Source: Bacteroidota bacterium (GTDB lineage: Bacteria > Bacteroidota > Bacteroidia > AKYH767-A > OLB10). From it: a DNA stretch of 49,326 nucleotides. Where the stretch lies: assembly GCA_024643795.1 (NCBI GenBank), contig JAHEMF010000016.1:1-49326 (forward strand), written 5' to 3'. How positions within the stretch are numbered: position 1 is the stretch's first letter; each line of letters begins with the position of its first letter. The position numbers and the translations under genes were made by a program. The notes under the pieces are model-generated. The model saw only the letters and a list, made by a program, of their open reading frames with translations. It had not been told where the DNA came from and did no database searches. This document shows positions 16,398 to 25,187 of the stretch, piece after piece.

Positions 16398-17594
16398 TTA
16401 TTTATTTGCAAGGGTTTCTTCGATACTTTCCAAAATAACTTCACAAGAGGTGAAGATTTCATGATCAGTAATATTTAAGGGAGGAGCAACGCGCATACAA
16501 TGTGGAGCAAAGAGGAACCAATCCGTTATCACTCCTTTTTCAATGCACTTTTTGATAATCTTCATATTCAGGTCCACATTAGCAAAATCAAGAGCCATAA
16601 GTAATCCTTTAGATCTTACCTGATGTATAGATGAGTGTTTCAGTTTTGATCTGAACATCTCCTCCTTAGCAAGGATATCTTCTGCATCAATGTCCACCAA
16701 CACTTCGAGTGCTGCCAGAGCTGCTGCTGCACATACCGGATGGCCACCGAAAGTTGTTATATGTCCCAACACTGGATCGTGAGTAAGCGATCGCATGATC
16801 TCGCCAGTGGAAATGAAAGCTCCTATCGGCATACCCCCACCCATTGCTTTTGCCAGCACCAAAACATCGGGGACAACTTCTGCATCCATATAAGCCATGA
16901 GAGCACCTGTTCGTTTAAATCCCGTTTGTATCTCATCAAAGATCAGCAACGTTCCTGTTCGGGTACATACTTTGCGCAATTCATTTAAGAAACCTGCTTG
17001 GGGGAGCACCACGCCTGCTTCAGCCTGTATAGGTTCAACGATTACACAGGCAGTTTCATGAGTGATCATTGACAGTTGATCAAGGTTGTTGTAATCGAGA
17101 ATGGTGACTCCAGGCAATAAAGGCCTGAACCCTTTTTTAAATTCTTCAGAACCCATGATACTCAAAGCACCCTGGGTACTTCCATGATAAGAGTTTCTGA
17201 ATGATACTATATTTTGCCGCCCTGTAAATCTTTTGGCAAGTTTCATGGCTCCTTCTATTGCTTCGGCTCCAGAATTAACAAAATAAACACTAGACAGATT
17301 TGCTGAAAGCAATGATGTTATTTTTTTTGCAAATAAGGTTTGTGGATGTTCAATATACTCGCCATATACCATCAGATGCATAAATTTTGCTGTCTGCTCA
17401 TTCACTGCTTTCACTACTGCGGGATGTGTGTGGCCGATATTACTCACAGATATTCCGGCAATCAGATCGATGTATTCCTTACCATTAATATCGGTGAGTA
17501 TGCATCCATGGGCTTTCACAATTTCAAGCATCATAGGTGCCTGAGAAGTTTGGGCCATATGCCTCAGAAATATTTCACGGTGAGTTGGTTGCAT
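16398..17594 (-). CDS. Class III PLP-dependent aminotransferase
   Basis: 398 residues. Fold-type I class III signature: YFVNSGAEAIEGAMKLAKRF for phosphate binding, FRNSYHGST, LIFDEIQTGFKRTG with the PLP-ring aspartate, and VLVLAKAMGGGMPIGAF with the Schiff-base lysine. It transfers an amino group, typically from an omega-amino acid such as ornithine, acetylornithine, GABA or lysine, to 2-oxoglutarate. The exact substrate is not resolvable, and no arginine, ornithine or GABA pathway genes lie nearby. It is the first gene before a two-component system, only two bases away; whether regulation and function are linked is inference. Confidence 0.92.
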   Translation of the reverse strand: MQPTHREIFLRHMAQTSQAPMMLEIVKAHGCILTDINGKEYIDLIAGISVSNIGHTHPAVVKAVNEQTAKFMHLMVYGEYIEHPQTLFAKKITSLLSANLSSVYFVNSGAEAIEGAMKLAKRFTGRQNIVSFRNSYHGSTQGALSIMGSEEFKKGFRPLLPGVTILDYNNLDQLSMITHETACVIVEPIQAEAGVVLPQAGFLNELRKVCTRTGTLLIFDEIQTGFKRTGALMAYMDAEVVPDVLVLAKAMGGGMPIGAFISTGEIMRSLTHDPVLGHITTFGGHPVCAAAALAALEVLVDIDAEDILAKEEMFRSKLKHSSIHQVRSKGLLMALDFANVDLNMKIIKKCIEKGVITDWFLFAPHCMRVAPPLNITDHEIFTSCEVILESIEETLANK

Positions 17595-17645
17595 AATGCA
17601 AAACTAATGATTCTTAAAAGAGAGGCTATGATTATAAAATACAAA

Positions 17646-17666
17646 GGCCGGGTTGGTGACCCGGCC
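17646..17666 (-). terminator. Intrinsic terminator after Spy-like gene
   Basis: GGCCGGGT (17646-17653) pairs perfectly with ACCCGGCC (17659-17666) around a 5-base loop. On the minus strand the stem is followed by a T-rich stretch (TTTGTATTTT). It lies 27 bases past the stop of the 17693-18175 gene and ends the sigma-factor cassette. Confidence 0.85.
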
Positions 17667-17692
17667 TGCTATATTGGTTAAAGCTAAAATAT

Positions 17693-18175
17693 TTACCTGG
17701 GAGCGGGTTTCCTCTGATTCCGCTGGTTATTATTAAGCATTTTAAGCAGTTCCCGCTTAAAGTCCTCATCGGCCTTGTAAAGCTTGGCCACCTTTTTCAT
17801 AGGTAAGACTTGCTTGAATTGATTCTGATATTTTTTACGGATGTCTAATTCAGCCTGACGAAACTCCAGCTCACTATCAACCAAAACCTCCAGTTCTTTG
17901 TCGGAAATCTCATCAATATTATTCCTGAGCTTCATAGCCTGACCTCTGTGATCTTTTCGTAGTTGATCAAGCTCGTTGTTAAATTGATTATAAACCGGCC
18001 AGAATTTCTGTGACTCTTCAGTAGAAAGATCCAAAGCTTTAGTAATGAACCCGATCTTCATCGATTCAACTTCCTCTCTCTTTTCCTTCCTGTCTTCGGG
18101 ACCGGGAGGCTGAGCCTTGGCAGCTCCACACAACATGATCAACAATACAATTAATATATAATTTCTTTTCATCAT
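17693..18175 (-). CDS. Periplasmic Spy/CpxP-like sensor protein of the ECF sigma cassette
   Basis: 160 residues with a cleavable signal peptide (KRNYILIVLLIMLCGAAKAQ) and a highly helical, charged body. The segment ALDLSTEESQKFWPVYNQF is an LTxxE-type repeat seen in Spy/CpxP and in Bacteroidota proteins annotated as sensors of ECF sigma factors; a long amphipathic helix rich in Glu, Lys and Arg follows. It probably acts in the periplasm as a chaperone or stress sensor. Its start overlaps the stop of the anti-sigma candidate by ATGA, so it is translated with it. The mechanism of signalling is inferred from context. Confidence 0.82.
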   Translation of the reverse strand: MMKRNYILIVLLIMLCGAAKAQPPGPEDRKEKREEVESMKIGFITKALDLSTEESQKFWPVYNQFNNELDQLRKDHRGQAMKLRNNIDEISDKELEVLVDSELEFRQAELDIRKKYQNQFKQVLPMKKVAKLYKADEDFKRELLKMLNNNQRNQRKPAPR

Positions 18176-18624
18176 AACTCATTTAATATTTGTGATACTT
18201 CAATATTGTTTTCAATCAGGTAATCAACAACAGGTTCATTACTGGCAAGGTTTTGATCACCGGAAACAGAGCTGGAAGAGTATGTGTCAACGATCATCTT
18301 TTCTTCCAGCTCATAAAGCAGATCAGAATTTTCGATAGCTTCAAAAGTAATACTGTCGGCAACCTTTTGGTCTTTCTCTTTATTGATCACTACCAAATAA
18401 ACGGCACCCAGCAAGATCACTACCAAAGCTGCCAATTTAAGTGGAAGTATGTTGGCATCCAACAATCGGCTGAAGCGGGAATCATGCCGGCCTGAACTAA
18501 CTTTATTACTGATAGCACCCTGCAACTCATCAAAATAGCCTTCCGGAGCTACATAGGGGTCTTTCTTAGGCCACCCGCGTGTGATCTCCTCTTCCTTTTC
18601 CTCTTTATCTGATCTCATTTTCAT
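18172..18624 (-). CDS. Single-pass membrane protein, putative anti-sigma factor
   Basis: 150 residues: a charged cytoplasmic N-terminus with the Bacteroidota motif YVAPEGYFDEL (about residues 24-34), one membrane helix (PLKLAALVVILLGAVYLVVI, about 62-81), then an acidic periplasmic tail. No zinc-binding anti-sigma (ZAS) motif is visible. The topology and the position between an ECF sigma gene and a Spy-like gene suggest a membrane anti-sigma that releases the sigma factor on envelope stress. The sequence itself does not match a named family I can cite. It lies 38 bases after the sigma factor gene. Confidence 0.75.
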   Translation of the reverse strand: MKMRSDKEEKEEEITRGWPKKDPYVAPEGYFDELQGAISNKVSSGRHDSRFSRLLDANILPLKLAALVVILLGAVYLVVINKEKDQKVADSITFEAIENSDLLYELEEKMIVDTYSSSSVSGDQNLASNEPVVDYLIENNIEVSQILNEL

Positions 18625-18662
18625 AACAAATATAATTTATGACCATTCTCGTAAATAAGAGT

Positions 18663-19211
18663 TTAATGGTTCTTAAGATATTTTTCGATCTTATTAACTG
18701 CATGATGGTAAGAGGCTTTCAATGCTCCTACCGTTACACCTAATATTTCTGAAATCTCATCGTACTTCAATTCATCATAATACCGCATATTAAATACCAA
18801 TCGTTGCTTTTCAGGTAATGAAAGAATTGCCTTTTGAAGTTTAAGTAATAATGCATCGCTATCCATGTATTCCGAATCTTCGATCTTATTGGCCAGATAA
18901 TTCTCATAGCTGGTCATTGAGAAAATTGTTCCTATACGTTTACGTTTCAGGAATGTCATTGATTCATTGGTTGCGATCCGATAAAGCCATGTAAACAATT
19001 TTGCCTCCGACCTGAAATTCCCCAAACCTTTCCAGGCTTTGATGAATGTATTCTGTACCACATCGTTGGCGTCATCATGATCAACTACCAGTCGGCGTAC
19101 ATGTTGATAAACACGTTGCTGATAAGTTTGGACAATGATATTGAATGCATAGTTGGGATTACTCCCATCCTGAAAAAGCAATATCAATTCTTCATCCGTG
19201 TATTTACTCAT
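18663..19211 (-). CDS. ECF-type RNA polymerase sigma-70 factor
   Basis: 182 residues using the ATG at 19211 (MSKYTDEELILLF), a typical start; the longer frame would overlap the transketolase gene and adds a non-conserved proline-rich leader. Region 2 reads YQQRVYQHVRRLV, DANDVVQNTFIKAWKGL and FTWLYRIATNESMTFLKRKR; region 4 reads LPEKQRLVFNMRYYDELKYDEISEILGVTVGALKASYHHA, with helix-turn-helix. No extra C-terminal domain is present. It directs RNA polymerase to stress promoters and is likely held by the membrane protein encoded next. It begins 46 bases after the transketolase gene. Confidence 0.94.
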   Translation of the reverse strand: MSKYTDEELILLFQDGSNPNYAFNIIVQTYQQRVYQHVRRLVVDHDDANDVVQNTFIKAWKGLGNFRSEAKLFTWLYRIATNESMTFLKRKRIGTIFSMTSYENYLANKIEDSEYMDSDALLLKLQKAILSLPEKQRLVFNMRYYDELKYDEISEILGVTVGALKASYHHAVNKIEKYLKNH

Positions 19212-19257
19212 ATTTTTGCCGGGCGCACGTGAACCCGCGGATGGTTTCGGGTGTGCC

Positions 19258-20226
19258 TCAGTTGCCTGCTGTCTTTCTTGAGAGCAGTTTTTGAGCTTTT
19301 TTAACGATATCTGAACTGTCGAGTCCATATTTTACCAAAAGTTCTGCCGGCGTTCCACTTTCTCCAAAAACATCTTCAACTGCCACTATTTCCATGGGTA
19401 CCGGGTCGGCCAGTGCCAGTACATGTGCTACAGCCTCTCCCAAACCACCATTGCGCTGGTGTTCCTCTGCCGTTAACACACATCTTGTTTTAGCAACAGA
19501 ACTTATGACTGCTTTGGCATCCAAAGGTTTAATTGTATGCATATTGATCAGATCCACAGAAACTCCTGCCTTGGCCAGCTCCTCAGCTGCCTGAACTGCA
19601 TTCCAAACCATATGACCACAAGCAATGATAGTGATATCTGTACCGGAGAGCATTTGTTGTGCTTTACCTATCACAAATTCTTCGTTAGGGTCAGTGAACA
19701 CAGGCCATGCCGGTCGTCCAAAACGGAGATATACCGGACCATAGTATTTAGCAATCGCCAGTGTGGCCTGCTTGGTCTGGTTATAGTCGCAAGGGTTGAT
19801 GACCACCATATTAGGAAGCATCCTCATCATTCCTATATCTTCAAGGATCTGATGTGTTGCTCCATCCTCACCTAACGTAAGTCCGGCATGAGATGCGCAT
19901 ATCTTAACATTCTTTTCAGAATAAGCTATTGACTGTCGGATCTGATCATAAACCCTGCCGGTAGAAAAGTTCGCAAAGGTACCGGTGAAAGGCACCTTAC
20001 CCCCTATAGCCAGCCCTGCCGCTACGCCCATCATGTTTGCTTCTGCAATACCAACCTGGAAGAACCTTTCAGGAAATTCCTTTTTAAAAGCATCCATCTT
20101 AAGTGAGCCGGTAAGGTCGGCACACAATGCAACTACCTCGGGATTTGCTTTCCCTGCTTCCAGCAATCCTGCCCCAAATCCTGAACGTGTATCTTTTTTT
20201 TCGGTGTAAGTATATTTCTTTTCCAT
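19258..20226 (-). CDS. Transketolase, C-terminal (pyrimidine-binding) subunit
   Basis: About 322 residues from the ATG at 20226 ([20 protein letters not shown]), the usual family start; an ATG at 20256 is possible. Motifs: [15 protein letters not shown], the catalytic-glutamate segment [19 protein letters not shown], and [14 protein letters not shown], followed by the C-terminal transketolase domain. With the N-terminal subunit encoded 1.4 kb upstream it forms a two-polypeptide transketolase (TPP enzyme of the non-oxidative pentose phosphate pathway) moving two-carbon ketol units between sugar phosphates; a DXS-like role is less likely. The two subunit genes are separated here by a secreted vWA gene. 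Confidence 0.92.
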   Translation of the reverse strand: MEKKYTYTEKKDTRSGFGAGLLEAGKANPEVVALCADLTGSLKMDAFKKEFPERFFQVGIAEANMMGVAAGLAIGGKVPFTGTFANFSTGRVYDQIRQSIAYSEKNVKICASHAGLTLGEDGATHQILEDIGMMRMLPNMVVINPCDYNQTKQATLAIAKYYGPVYLRFGRPAWPVFTDPNEEFVIGKAQQMLSGTDITIIACGHMVWNAVQAAEELAKAGVSVDLINMHTIKPLDAKAVISSVAKTRCVLTAEEHQRNGGLGEAVAHVLALADPVPMEIVAVEDVFGESGTPAELLVKYGLDSSDIVKKAQKLLSRKTAGN

Positions 20227-20268
20227 AGATGAAACCTGTAATTCAGTTGTTTCCATTTTTATTTCCAA

Positions 20269-21660
20269 TTATCTGGTTAATGATATCACTTCTGACGATC
20301 CGCTTGTGATACGAAATGTTTTTTCTATTGTGTACTCCGACTCTCTTGCATTTTTTGCACGATAGATAACCTTATATGTTCCGGGTAACAAGGTCACACT
20401 TTCTTTTGTTCCCGATTCAGATAAATTATAGATCCACTGGAGTGTGTTATTCTTGTATTCATATACACCTCCATAGCCATAACCGCTGGATACAAATGTT
20501 GCAATTCCCGGATTAGGGACCTGAACAGTTGTGGTCTTACTTTGAGATATGGTCACATCTTTAATATGCATCCGTGGTAATGATAAAACCTCAAGATCAT
20601 AGGTACCATTCAGATACCGGGTTGTGGTGTTAAAATCCTGTACATGCAATGTATTCATTTCTCCCGACCGCCTTACAATACACTGTAATTTGCGATAATC
20701 TCCAAAACCTTCAAACTTAAGATTCAGGTCACCCTGACCACAATCAATCCCTACCGTAGTATGCTTACCGGGATAGGATACTACACTGTCAAGAGAAACT
20801 GAAGGTAATGTATGCACTACTATCCTGTAGGTATAAAGCGGATCAACAACAAGCGTGTCAGGCCTCCCTTTGTTATTCATGGTATGAATAAAATTGTATT
20901 TGATCTCTCCTGAATTCATATCATAAAAGGTCATATTAACGTTTGTCTCGTTAGCATAACCTTTATCATCCAGCAGGTTCACTTGCAGGGTAGTATTGTT
21001 CAGTGCCTGAGAAATCACAACATTTAAAATACTGGCAAATGCATCTTCGGTTGACGCATCATAAAATGTACCTACACAATCGAACGCTGTTTTGTAATCT
21101 TCAGACATATTCAGTCCAATGACAAAAGGCTTAAGAAAGATCCCTTTTTTCTGTAGCATCCGCGAAACGGCGCATGGATCGCCATCGCATTCTTCAATTC
21201 CATCAGTGATCAGGATAATAATATTCCTGCCTGGATCGGATGGAAAATCGTTGCCACATGCCTCCAGAGAGAGTGCTATAGGTGTTGTTCCGCTGGGTTT
21301 GATCCCGGCGAGCTTTTCTTTTATCTCTTTGCCATTTCTGTGATGAAAGGGAACTTCCAGCTTGTTGTCATCACAATCTTGAGGAGGAAACTTTTTAGTA
21401 TGACCGTAAACATGCAATGCGGTCTGGACATGATTGAGTCTGTCAAGACTATCCACAAGGTGATTCATAAGCTTACGAGCCACCTCATATTTAATATCAC
21501 TTTCCCATCTGCCATACATACTCTGACTGGCATCAAACAAGAAAAGTATACGTGTATCCGGAAGACCGCTATCAACTGCTTTTCTGGATTGCGAATGAGC
21601 TATCCCTGAAAAGAGGCTAAAGAAAATGATTAATCCGAGTATGTAAGTATTGAAATTCAA
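20269..21660 (-). CDS. Secreted von Willebrand factor A domain protein
   Basis: 463 residues. A signal peptide (NTYILGLIIFFSLFSGIAHSQ) precedes a vWA domain with a complete MIDAS: DASQSM (about residue 43), the threonine in KPSGTTPIAL and the aspartate in ILITDGIEE. Cysteines in DCDDNK, EACGND, EECDGDPCAV and FDCVG probably form disulfides. The C-terminal 250 residues are beta-rich, resembling repeated Ig-like or transthyretin-like domains (TYKVIYRAKNARESE), without a T9SS tail. Likely a metal-dependent adhesion protein in the periplasm or on the surface. It sits between the two transketolase subunit genes, about 42 bases before the second and 7 after the first, with no visible metabolic reason. 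Confidence 0.85.
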   Translation of the reverse strand: MNFNTYILGLIIFFSLFSGIAHSQSRKAVDSGLPDTRILFLFDASQSMYGRWESDIKYEVARKLMNHLVDSLDRLNHVQTALHVYGHTKKFPPQDCDDNKLEVPFHHRNGKEIKEKLAGIKPSGTTPIALSLEACGNDFPSDPGRNIIILITDGIEECDGDPCAVSRMLQKKGIFLKPFVIGLNMSEDYKTAFDCVGTFYDASTEDAFASILNVVISQALNNTTLQVNLLDDKGYANETNVNMTFYDMNSGEIKYNFIHTMNNKGRPDTLVVDPLYTYRIVVHTLPSVSLDSVVSYPGKHTTVGIDCGQGDLNLKFEGFGDYRKLQCIVRRSGEMNTLHVQDFNTTTRYLNGTYDLEVLSLPRMHIKDVTISQSKTTTVQVPNPGIATFVSSGYGYGGVYEYKNNTLQWIYNLSESGTKESVTLLPGTYKVIYRAKNARESEYTIEKTFRITSGSSEVISLTR

Positions 21661-21667
21661 TTACGTA

Positions 21668-22513
21668 TCAGTAGTCGCCAATAGTTTCAGGCAGCTGCCC
21701 AAGAGCTCTGTCTAGTTCCTCATCATTAGGTGCCACCCCATGCCACTTATGTGTATGCATCATATAATCGACACCGTTACCCATGATGGTATGCATGATG
21801 ATAACGACAGGTTTACCCTTTCCAGTATGTGTTTTAGCCTTTTGTAAGGTTTCAACAACATTTTCCATATTTGCACCATCCATGGATAATACATCCCAAC
21901 CGAATGCCTTAAACTTAGCGGCAATGTCACCCATATCAAGAACTTCACTGGTAGGCCCGTCTATTTGCTGGCCGTTAAGGTCAATTGTAGATATAAGATT
22001 ATCAACCTTGTTGGCAGCAGCAAACATTGCAGCTTCCCATATTTGTCCTTCCTGTAGCTCCCCATCACCGTGCAAGCTGTAAACCAAAGAAGTATCGTTA
22101 TTCAACTTTTTAGAAAGTGCAGCCCCCAGAGCGACTGACATACCTTGCCCCAATGAACCCGATGCAACTCTTATTCCAGGCAGACCTTCATGTGTTGCAG
22201 GATGACCTTGTAAACGTGAATTGAGTTTTCTGAATGTAGCTAGTTCTGCAACAGGGAAATAACCCTTGCGTGCAAGCACACTGTACCAAACAGGTGATAT
22301 GTGTCCGTTCGACAAAAAGAACATGTCTTCGCCCTTGCCATCCATTTTAAAATTCACCCCACCAAGTTTCATGATATTGAAGTACAGAGCAACAAAAAAC
22401 TCAACACAACCGAGCGAACCTCCCGGATGTCCCGATTTAGCATCATGTACCATCCTAACAATATCACGGCGCACCTGAGGTGCAAGTTTCTCTAATTCTT
22501 TCAGATCGGTCAT
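21668..22513 (-). CDS. Transketolase, N-terminal (TPP-binding) subunit
   Basis: 281 residues from ATG at 22513 (MTDLKELEKLAPQ). The thiamine-diphosphate domain shows DAKSGHPGGSLGCVEFFVAL, FFLSNGHISPVWYS, ASGSLGQGMSVALGAAL, YSLHGDGELQEGQIWEAAMF with the GDG...N metal motif, and IDLNGQQIDGPT. Together with the separate C-terminal subunit it makes transketolase. The MutS2 gene is divergent, with about 130 bases between the starts. The vWA gene follows seven bases after the stop, so all three are probably on one transcript. Confidence 0.93.
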   Translation of the reverse strand: MTDLKELEKLAPQVRRDIVRMVHDAKSGHPGGSLGCVEFFVALYFNIMKLGGVNFKMDGKGEDMFFLSNGHISPVWYSVLARKGYFPVAELATFRKLNSRLQGHPATHEGLPGIRVASGSLGQGMSVALGAALSKKLNNDTSLVYSLHGDGELQEGQIWEAAMFAAANKVDNLISTIDLNGQQIDGPTSEVLDMGDIAAKFKAFGWDVLSMDGANMENVVETLQKAKTHTGKGKPVVIIMHTIMGNGVDYMMHTHKWHGVAPNDEELDRALGQLPETIGDY

Positions 22514-22589
22514 GTTCACAAATGATTTGGCGCAAAATTCGCTAAAATGGCAGGGATGACAAACACATACTTATTAACACTTGTTGATA

Positions 22590-22619
22590 TTGTACTATTT
22601 GATGTATGGCGTAACTTTG
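22590..22619 (+). promoter_or_regulatory. Promoter of mutS2 (TTG-N19-TAACTTTG)
   Basis: TTG at 22590-22592 and TAACTTTG at 22612-22619 are 19 bases apart, fitting the Bacteroidota -33/-7 consensus. A transcription start about 6 bases past the -7 element would lie near 22625, which rules out the GTG codons at 22621 and 22624 as translation starts and favours ATG 22645 (or a near-leaderless ATG 22627). Confidence 0.65.
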
Positions 22620-22644
22620 GGTGGTGATGGATATCAATGGACAA

Positions 22645-24726
22645 ATGAAGGTTTTTCCTGAAAACTCGCTGCTGACAGAAGAATATGAAAGCATCAGGGA
22701 CCTTATTTCAGCGAATTGCATCTCTGAGATGGGTAGGCAACGATCGCAGGAGCTTTGGCCATGGTCTGATCCGGACATTATCAGGCAACAACTTTCCGTG
22801 ACCGGAGAAATGATGCAGATTGTTGAAGAGGAGTTGCCCTTCCCCTTTTCAGGATATATAGACACCACAGCGGTTCTTGCTGTTATATCTATTCAAAACA
22901 GTGCAGCTAACGAGAGCCAGTTCATGGCTTTAAGAATGATGCTAAGCACAGCAGACGATATTTTCAGATTTTTCAGTAAGCATACCACCAGGTTTAACAT
23001 GATGCGAACCTCAATTTTAGGGCCTACCAAACCAATAAAAAAGCCTGGAGAGCTGATTGACAATGTGTTGGATCAAAGCGGTCAAGTCAAGAATTCAGCC
23101 TCACCTGAATTGGGTAAGATACGCCGCTCGTTGCAACGGTCAAGGGTTGATGCCGACAAAGCATACCAAACTGCCATCAACAGACTTCGTAAGCAAGGAT
23201 GGACTGCGGATGCGGAAGAAAGCAGTCGCAATGGAAGACGTGTTATAGCTGTGGTAGCAGAACAAAAGAGGACAGTTAAAGGCATTGTTCATGATGCATC
23301 AGCCACCGGTAAAACTGTTTTTATTGAACCTGTTGAAACCATCGGCATCAACAATGACATTCTGGAACTGGAACAACAGGAAAAACTTGAGATCTACCGA
23401 ATACTTAAGGAACTAACCAGTCAATGCCGCCCATACAAGGATCATTTTTATGAGTTGCATGAGATCCTGGGTAAGCTGGATCTTCAAATGGCTAAAGCCA
23501 GGTTTGCCCGATATTCTGGCGCCTCCATTCCTGCAATAGAACCAAAACCCGGAGTTGAACTGAAAAAAGCATATCACCCCCTACTTTACATTCAAAATAA
23601 AAAGCAGAAGCAGGAAACAGTTCCGTTCGACATCGAGCTTGACTCAGAACAACGAATATTGGTTATAAGCGGACCCAATGCCGGAGGAAAAACAGTATGT
23701 ATGAAAACTATCGGGTTGCTGCAACTGATGGTGCAATCCGGCATACCTGTAACCTGCAATTCCGACAGCACATTCGGTGTATTCAATTCTTTGATGGTAG
23801 ATATTGGTGATGCACAATCGATAGAGTATGAATTAAGCACCTACAGTTCAAGACTTCGTCATATGAAAGTTTTTTTGGAAAATGCTTCAGACAAAACACT
23901 TTTTTTGATCGATGAATTCGGAACAGGTACCGATCCTAATTTAGGTGGTGCATTGGCAGAAGCAGTACTTGAAGACCTCAACAATAGAGTAGCATTTGGT
24001 GTTATTACTACGCACTATCTAAACCTGAAAGTATTTGCCGACCGCACCCCGGGTATAATAAACGGATCAATGGAATTTGATCTCAAAAAGCTAAAGCCTA
24101 TGTTCAGGCTGGTGGTAGGGAAACCGGGAAGCTCCTATACTTTTCTGGTAGCTGAAAGAAGTGGTCTCCCAAAAGCTATCATTAAGGCTGCACGTAAAAA
24201 GGTTCCCCGAAAAACGCTGTTACTTGAAAAACTTTTAAGTGAGATCGAAAAAGAGAAACTGTTATTATCAAGTTCAAAAGCTGAAGCAGATGCCAAGAAC
24301 AAGCAGTTAAAAGTGATGCTCGAAAAATACCAACAGCTTTCTGAAAAAACCGCAAATGATCATAAGGTTCGATCTGAACAATTTCAAAAATCAGAACATA
24401 AATTAAGGAAAGAGTCTGAAGAACAGTTCAGGAATTTTTTAAAGGAATGGAAAAAATCGAAAGACAAGAAAGAGGTATTTGACAAATATTACAGAAAGTT
24501 TGTAAAGAAAAAACCTTCACCTGATTCGAAAGAATCACAAAAGAAGAAGGAAGAAAAATTAAAGAAGCTGAGAGAGTTGATCAAGCCGGGAAGCAGGGTC
24601 AGATTGGAGAACGGATATTCAACAGGTATAGTAGATAAAATTGAGAACGATCGTGTTTTTGTTCTCTTTGGAGATTTTAAAACGCAATGCGACCTTATCA
24701 GCTTAAAACCTGTTGAAGACCAATAG
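22645..24726 (+). CDS. mutS2: MutS2-family ATPase without Smr domain
   Basis: About 693 residues from ATG 22645, chosen because the promoter just upstream makes earlier GTG starts unlikely. Order: helical lever/core domain; clamp with LRKQGWTADAEESS; MutS ATPase with Walker A SGPNAGGKTVCMKT (about residue 343), IGDAQSIEYELSTYSSRL, and Walker B LFLIDEFGTGTDPNLGG; a long coiled coil (about residues 510-650); and a terminal KOW-like segment SRVRLENGYSTGIVDKI. It stops there, whereas many MutS2 proteins continue with an Smr endonuclease domain of about 80 residues. Canonical MutS2 acts on recombination intermediates or collided ribosomes; an Smr-less form would bind and use ATP but not cut. Confidence 0.9.
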   Translation: MKVFPENSLLTEEYESIRDLISANCISEMGRQRSQELWPWSDPDIIRQQLSVTGEMMQIVEEELPFPFSGYIDTTAVLAVISIQNSAANESQFMALRMMLSTADDIFRFFSKHTTRFNMMRTSILGPTKPIKKPGELIDNVLDQSGQVKNSASPELGKIRRSLQRSRVDADKAYQTAINRLRKQGWTADAEESSRNGRRVIAVVAEQKRTVKGIVHDASATGKTVFIEPVETIGINNDILELEQQEKLEIYRILKELTSQCRPYKDHFYELHEILGKLDLQMAKARFARYSGASIPAIEPKPGVELKKAYHPLLYIQNKKQKQETVPFDIELDSEQRILVISGPNAGGKTVCMKTIGLLQLMVQSGIPVTCNSDSTFGVFNSLMVDIGDAQSIEYELSTYSSRLRHMKVFLENASDKTLFLIDEFGTGTDPNLGGALAEAVLEDLNNRVAFGVITTHYLNLKVFADRTPGIINGSMEFDLKKLKPMFRLVVGKPGSSYTFLVAERSGLPKAIIKAARKKVPRKTLLLEKLLSEIEKEKLLLSSSKAEADAKNKQLKVMLEKYQQLSEKTANDHKVRSEQFQKSEHKLRKESEEQFRNFLKEWKKSKDKKEVFDKYYRKFVKKKPSPDSKESQKKKEEKLKKLRELIKPGSRVRLENGYSTGIVDKIENDRVFVLFGDFKTQCDLISLKPVEDQ

Positions 24727-24736
24727 AGCTATTTAA

Positions 24737-25123
24737 TCACCAGTCGTCAAATGTCAGAAAATCATCCAGGTCTCTCCTCTCCTTTTTTGTTGGCCTGCCC
24801 ATTCCCGGAGTACGCCAAGCTGCACGAGCTGCTGCGTGTGCTTTCATTTTACCGATCTCTTCCTGAGATGTCACTTCCTCTGCAAATTCACTCACCTTCG
24901 ATGCAGGTTGTCTGCGCTGCACCCCTTTTATCACTTTAAAGACCCTTAGAAAGGGGCCAAACCGTATACTTATCACATCGCCTTCTTTTACGGCTCTGGC
25001 AGGTTTAATGGCAACATCTCTGATAAGTACCTTATCTCTGTCGCAAGCTTCAGCTGCTATAGCCCGGGTCTTGAATACTCTAATGGCCCACAAAAATTTA
25101 TCGGCTCTTACCTTTTCATCCAT
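24737..25123 (-). CDS. Hsp15-like S4-domain RNA-binding protein
   Basis: 128 residues from ATG 25123 (MDEKVRADKFLWAIRVFKTR). The S4 domain occupies the first 60 residues (FLWAIRVFKTRAIAAEAC, VLIRDVAIKPARAVKEGDVI), followed by a basic C-terminal tail ending in GRPTKKERRDLDDFL, as in Escherichia coli Hsp15 (HslR). Hsp15 binds free 50S subunits carrying stalled nascent chains and helps recycle them. The longer frame from 25156 adds a non-conserved leader. It is convergent with mutS2 (10 bases between stops) and divergent from ychF. Confidence 0.9.
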   Translation of the reverse strand: MDEKVRADKFLWAIRVFKTRAIAAEACDRDKVLIRDVAIKPARAVKEGDVISIRFGPFLRVFKVIKGVQRRQPASKVSEFAEEVTSQEEIGKMKAHAAARAAWRTPGMGRPTKKERRDLDDFLTFDDW

Positions 25124-25187
25124 TGATCCGAATATAACAAAAAGCCCTGAAAGCACTTGTTGATAGCAAATGAAGGCAGGTAATCAT

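Noticed and set aside
17599-17606. TAGTTTTG on the minus strand as aminotransferase promoter
   Set aside because: It is four bases from the start codon without a -33 partner; a leaderless transcript is possible but I do not have enough evidence.
18627-18634. TATATTTG on the minus strand as a promoter for the anti-sigma gene
   Set aside because: It matches TAnnTTTG but lies only two bases from the ATG and has no -33 TTG, so transcription would start at or inside the start codon. Probably chance in AT-rich DNA.
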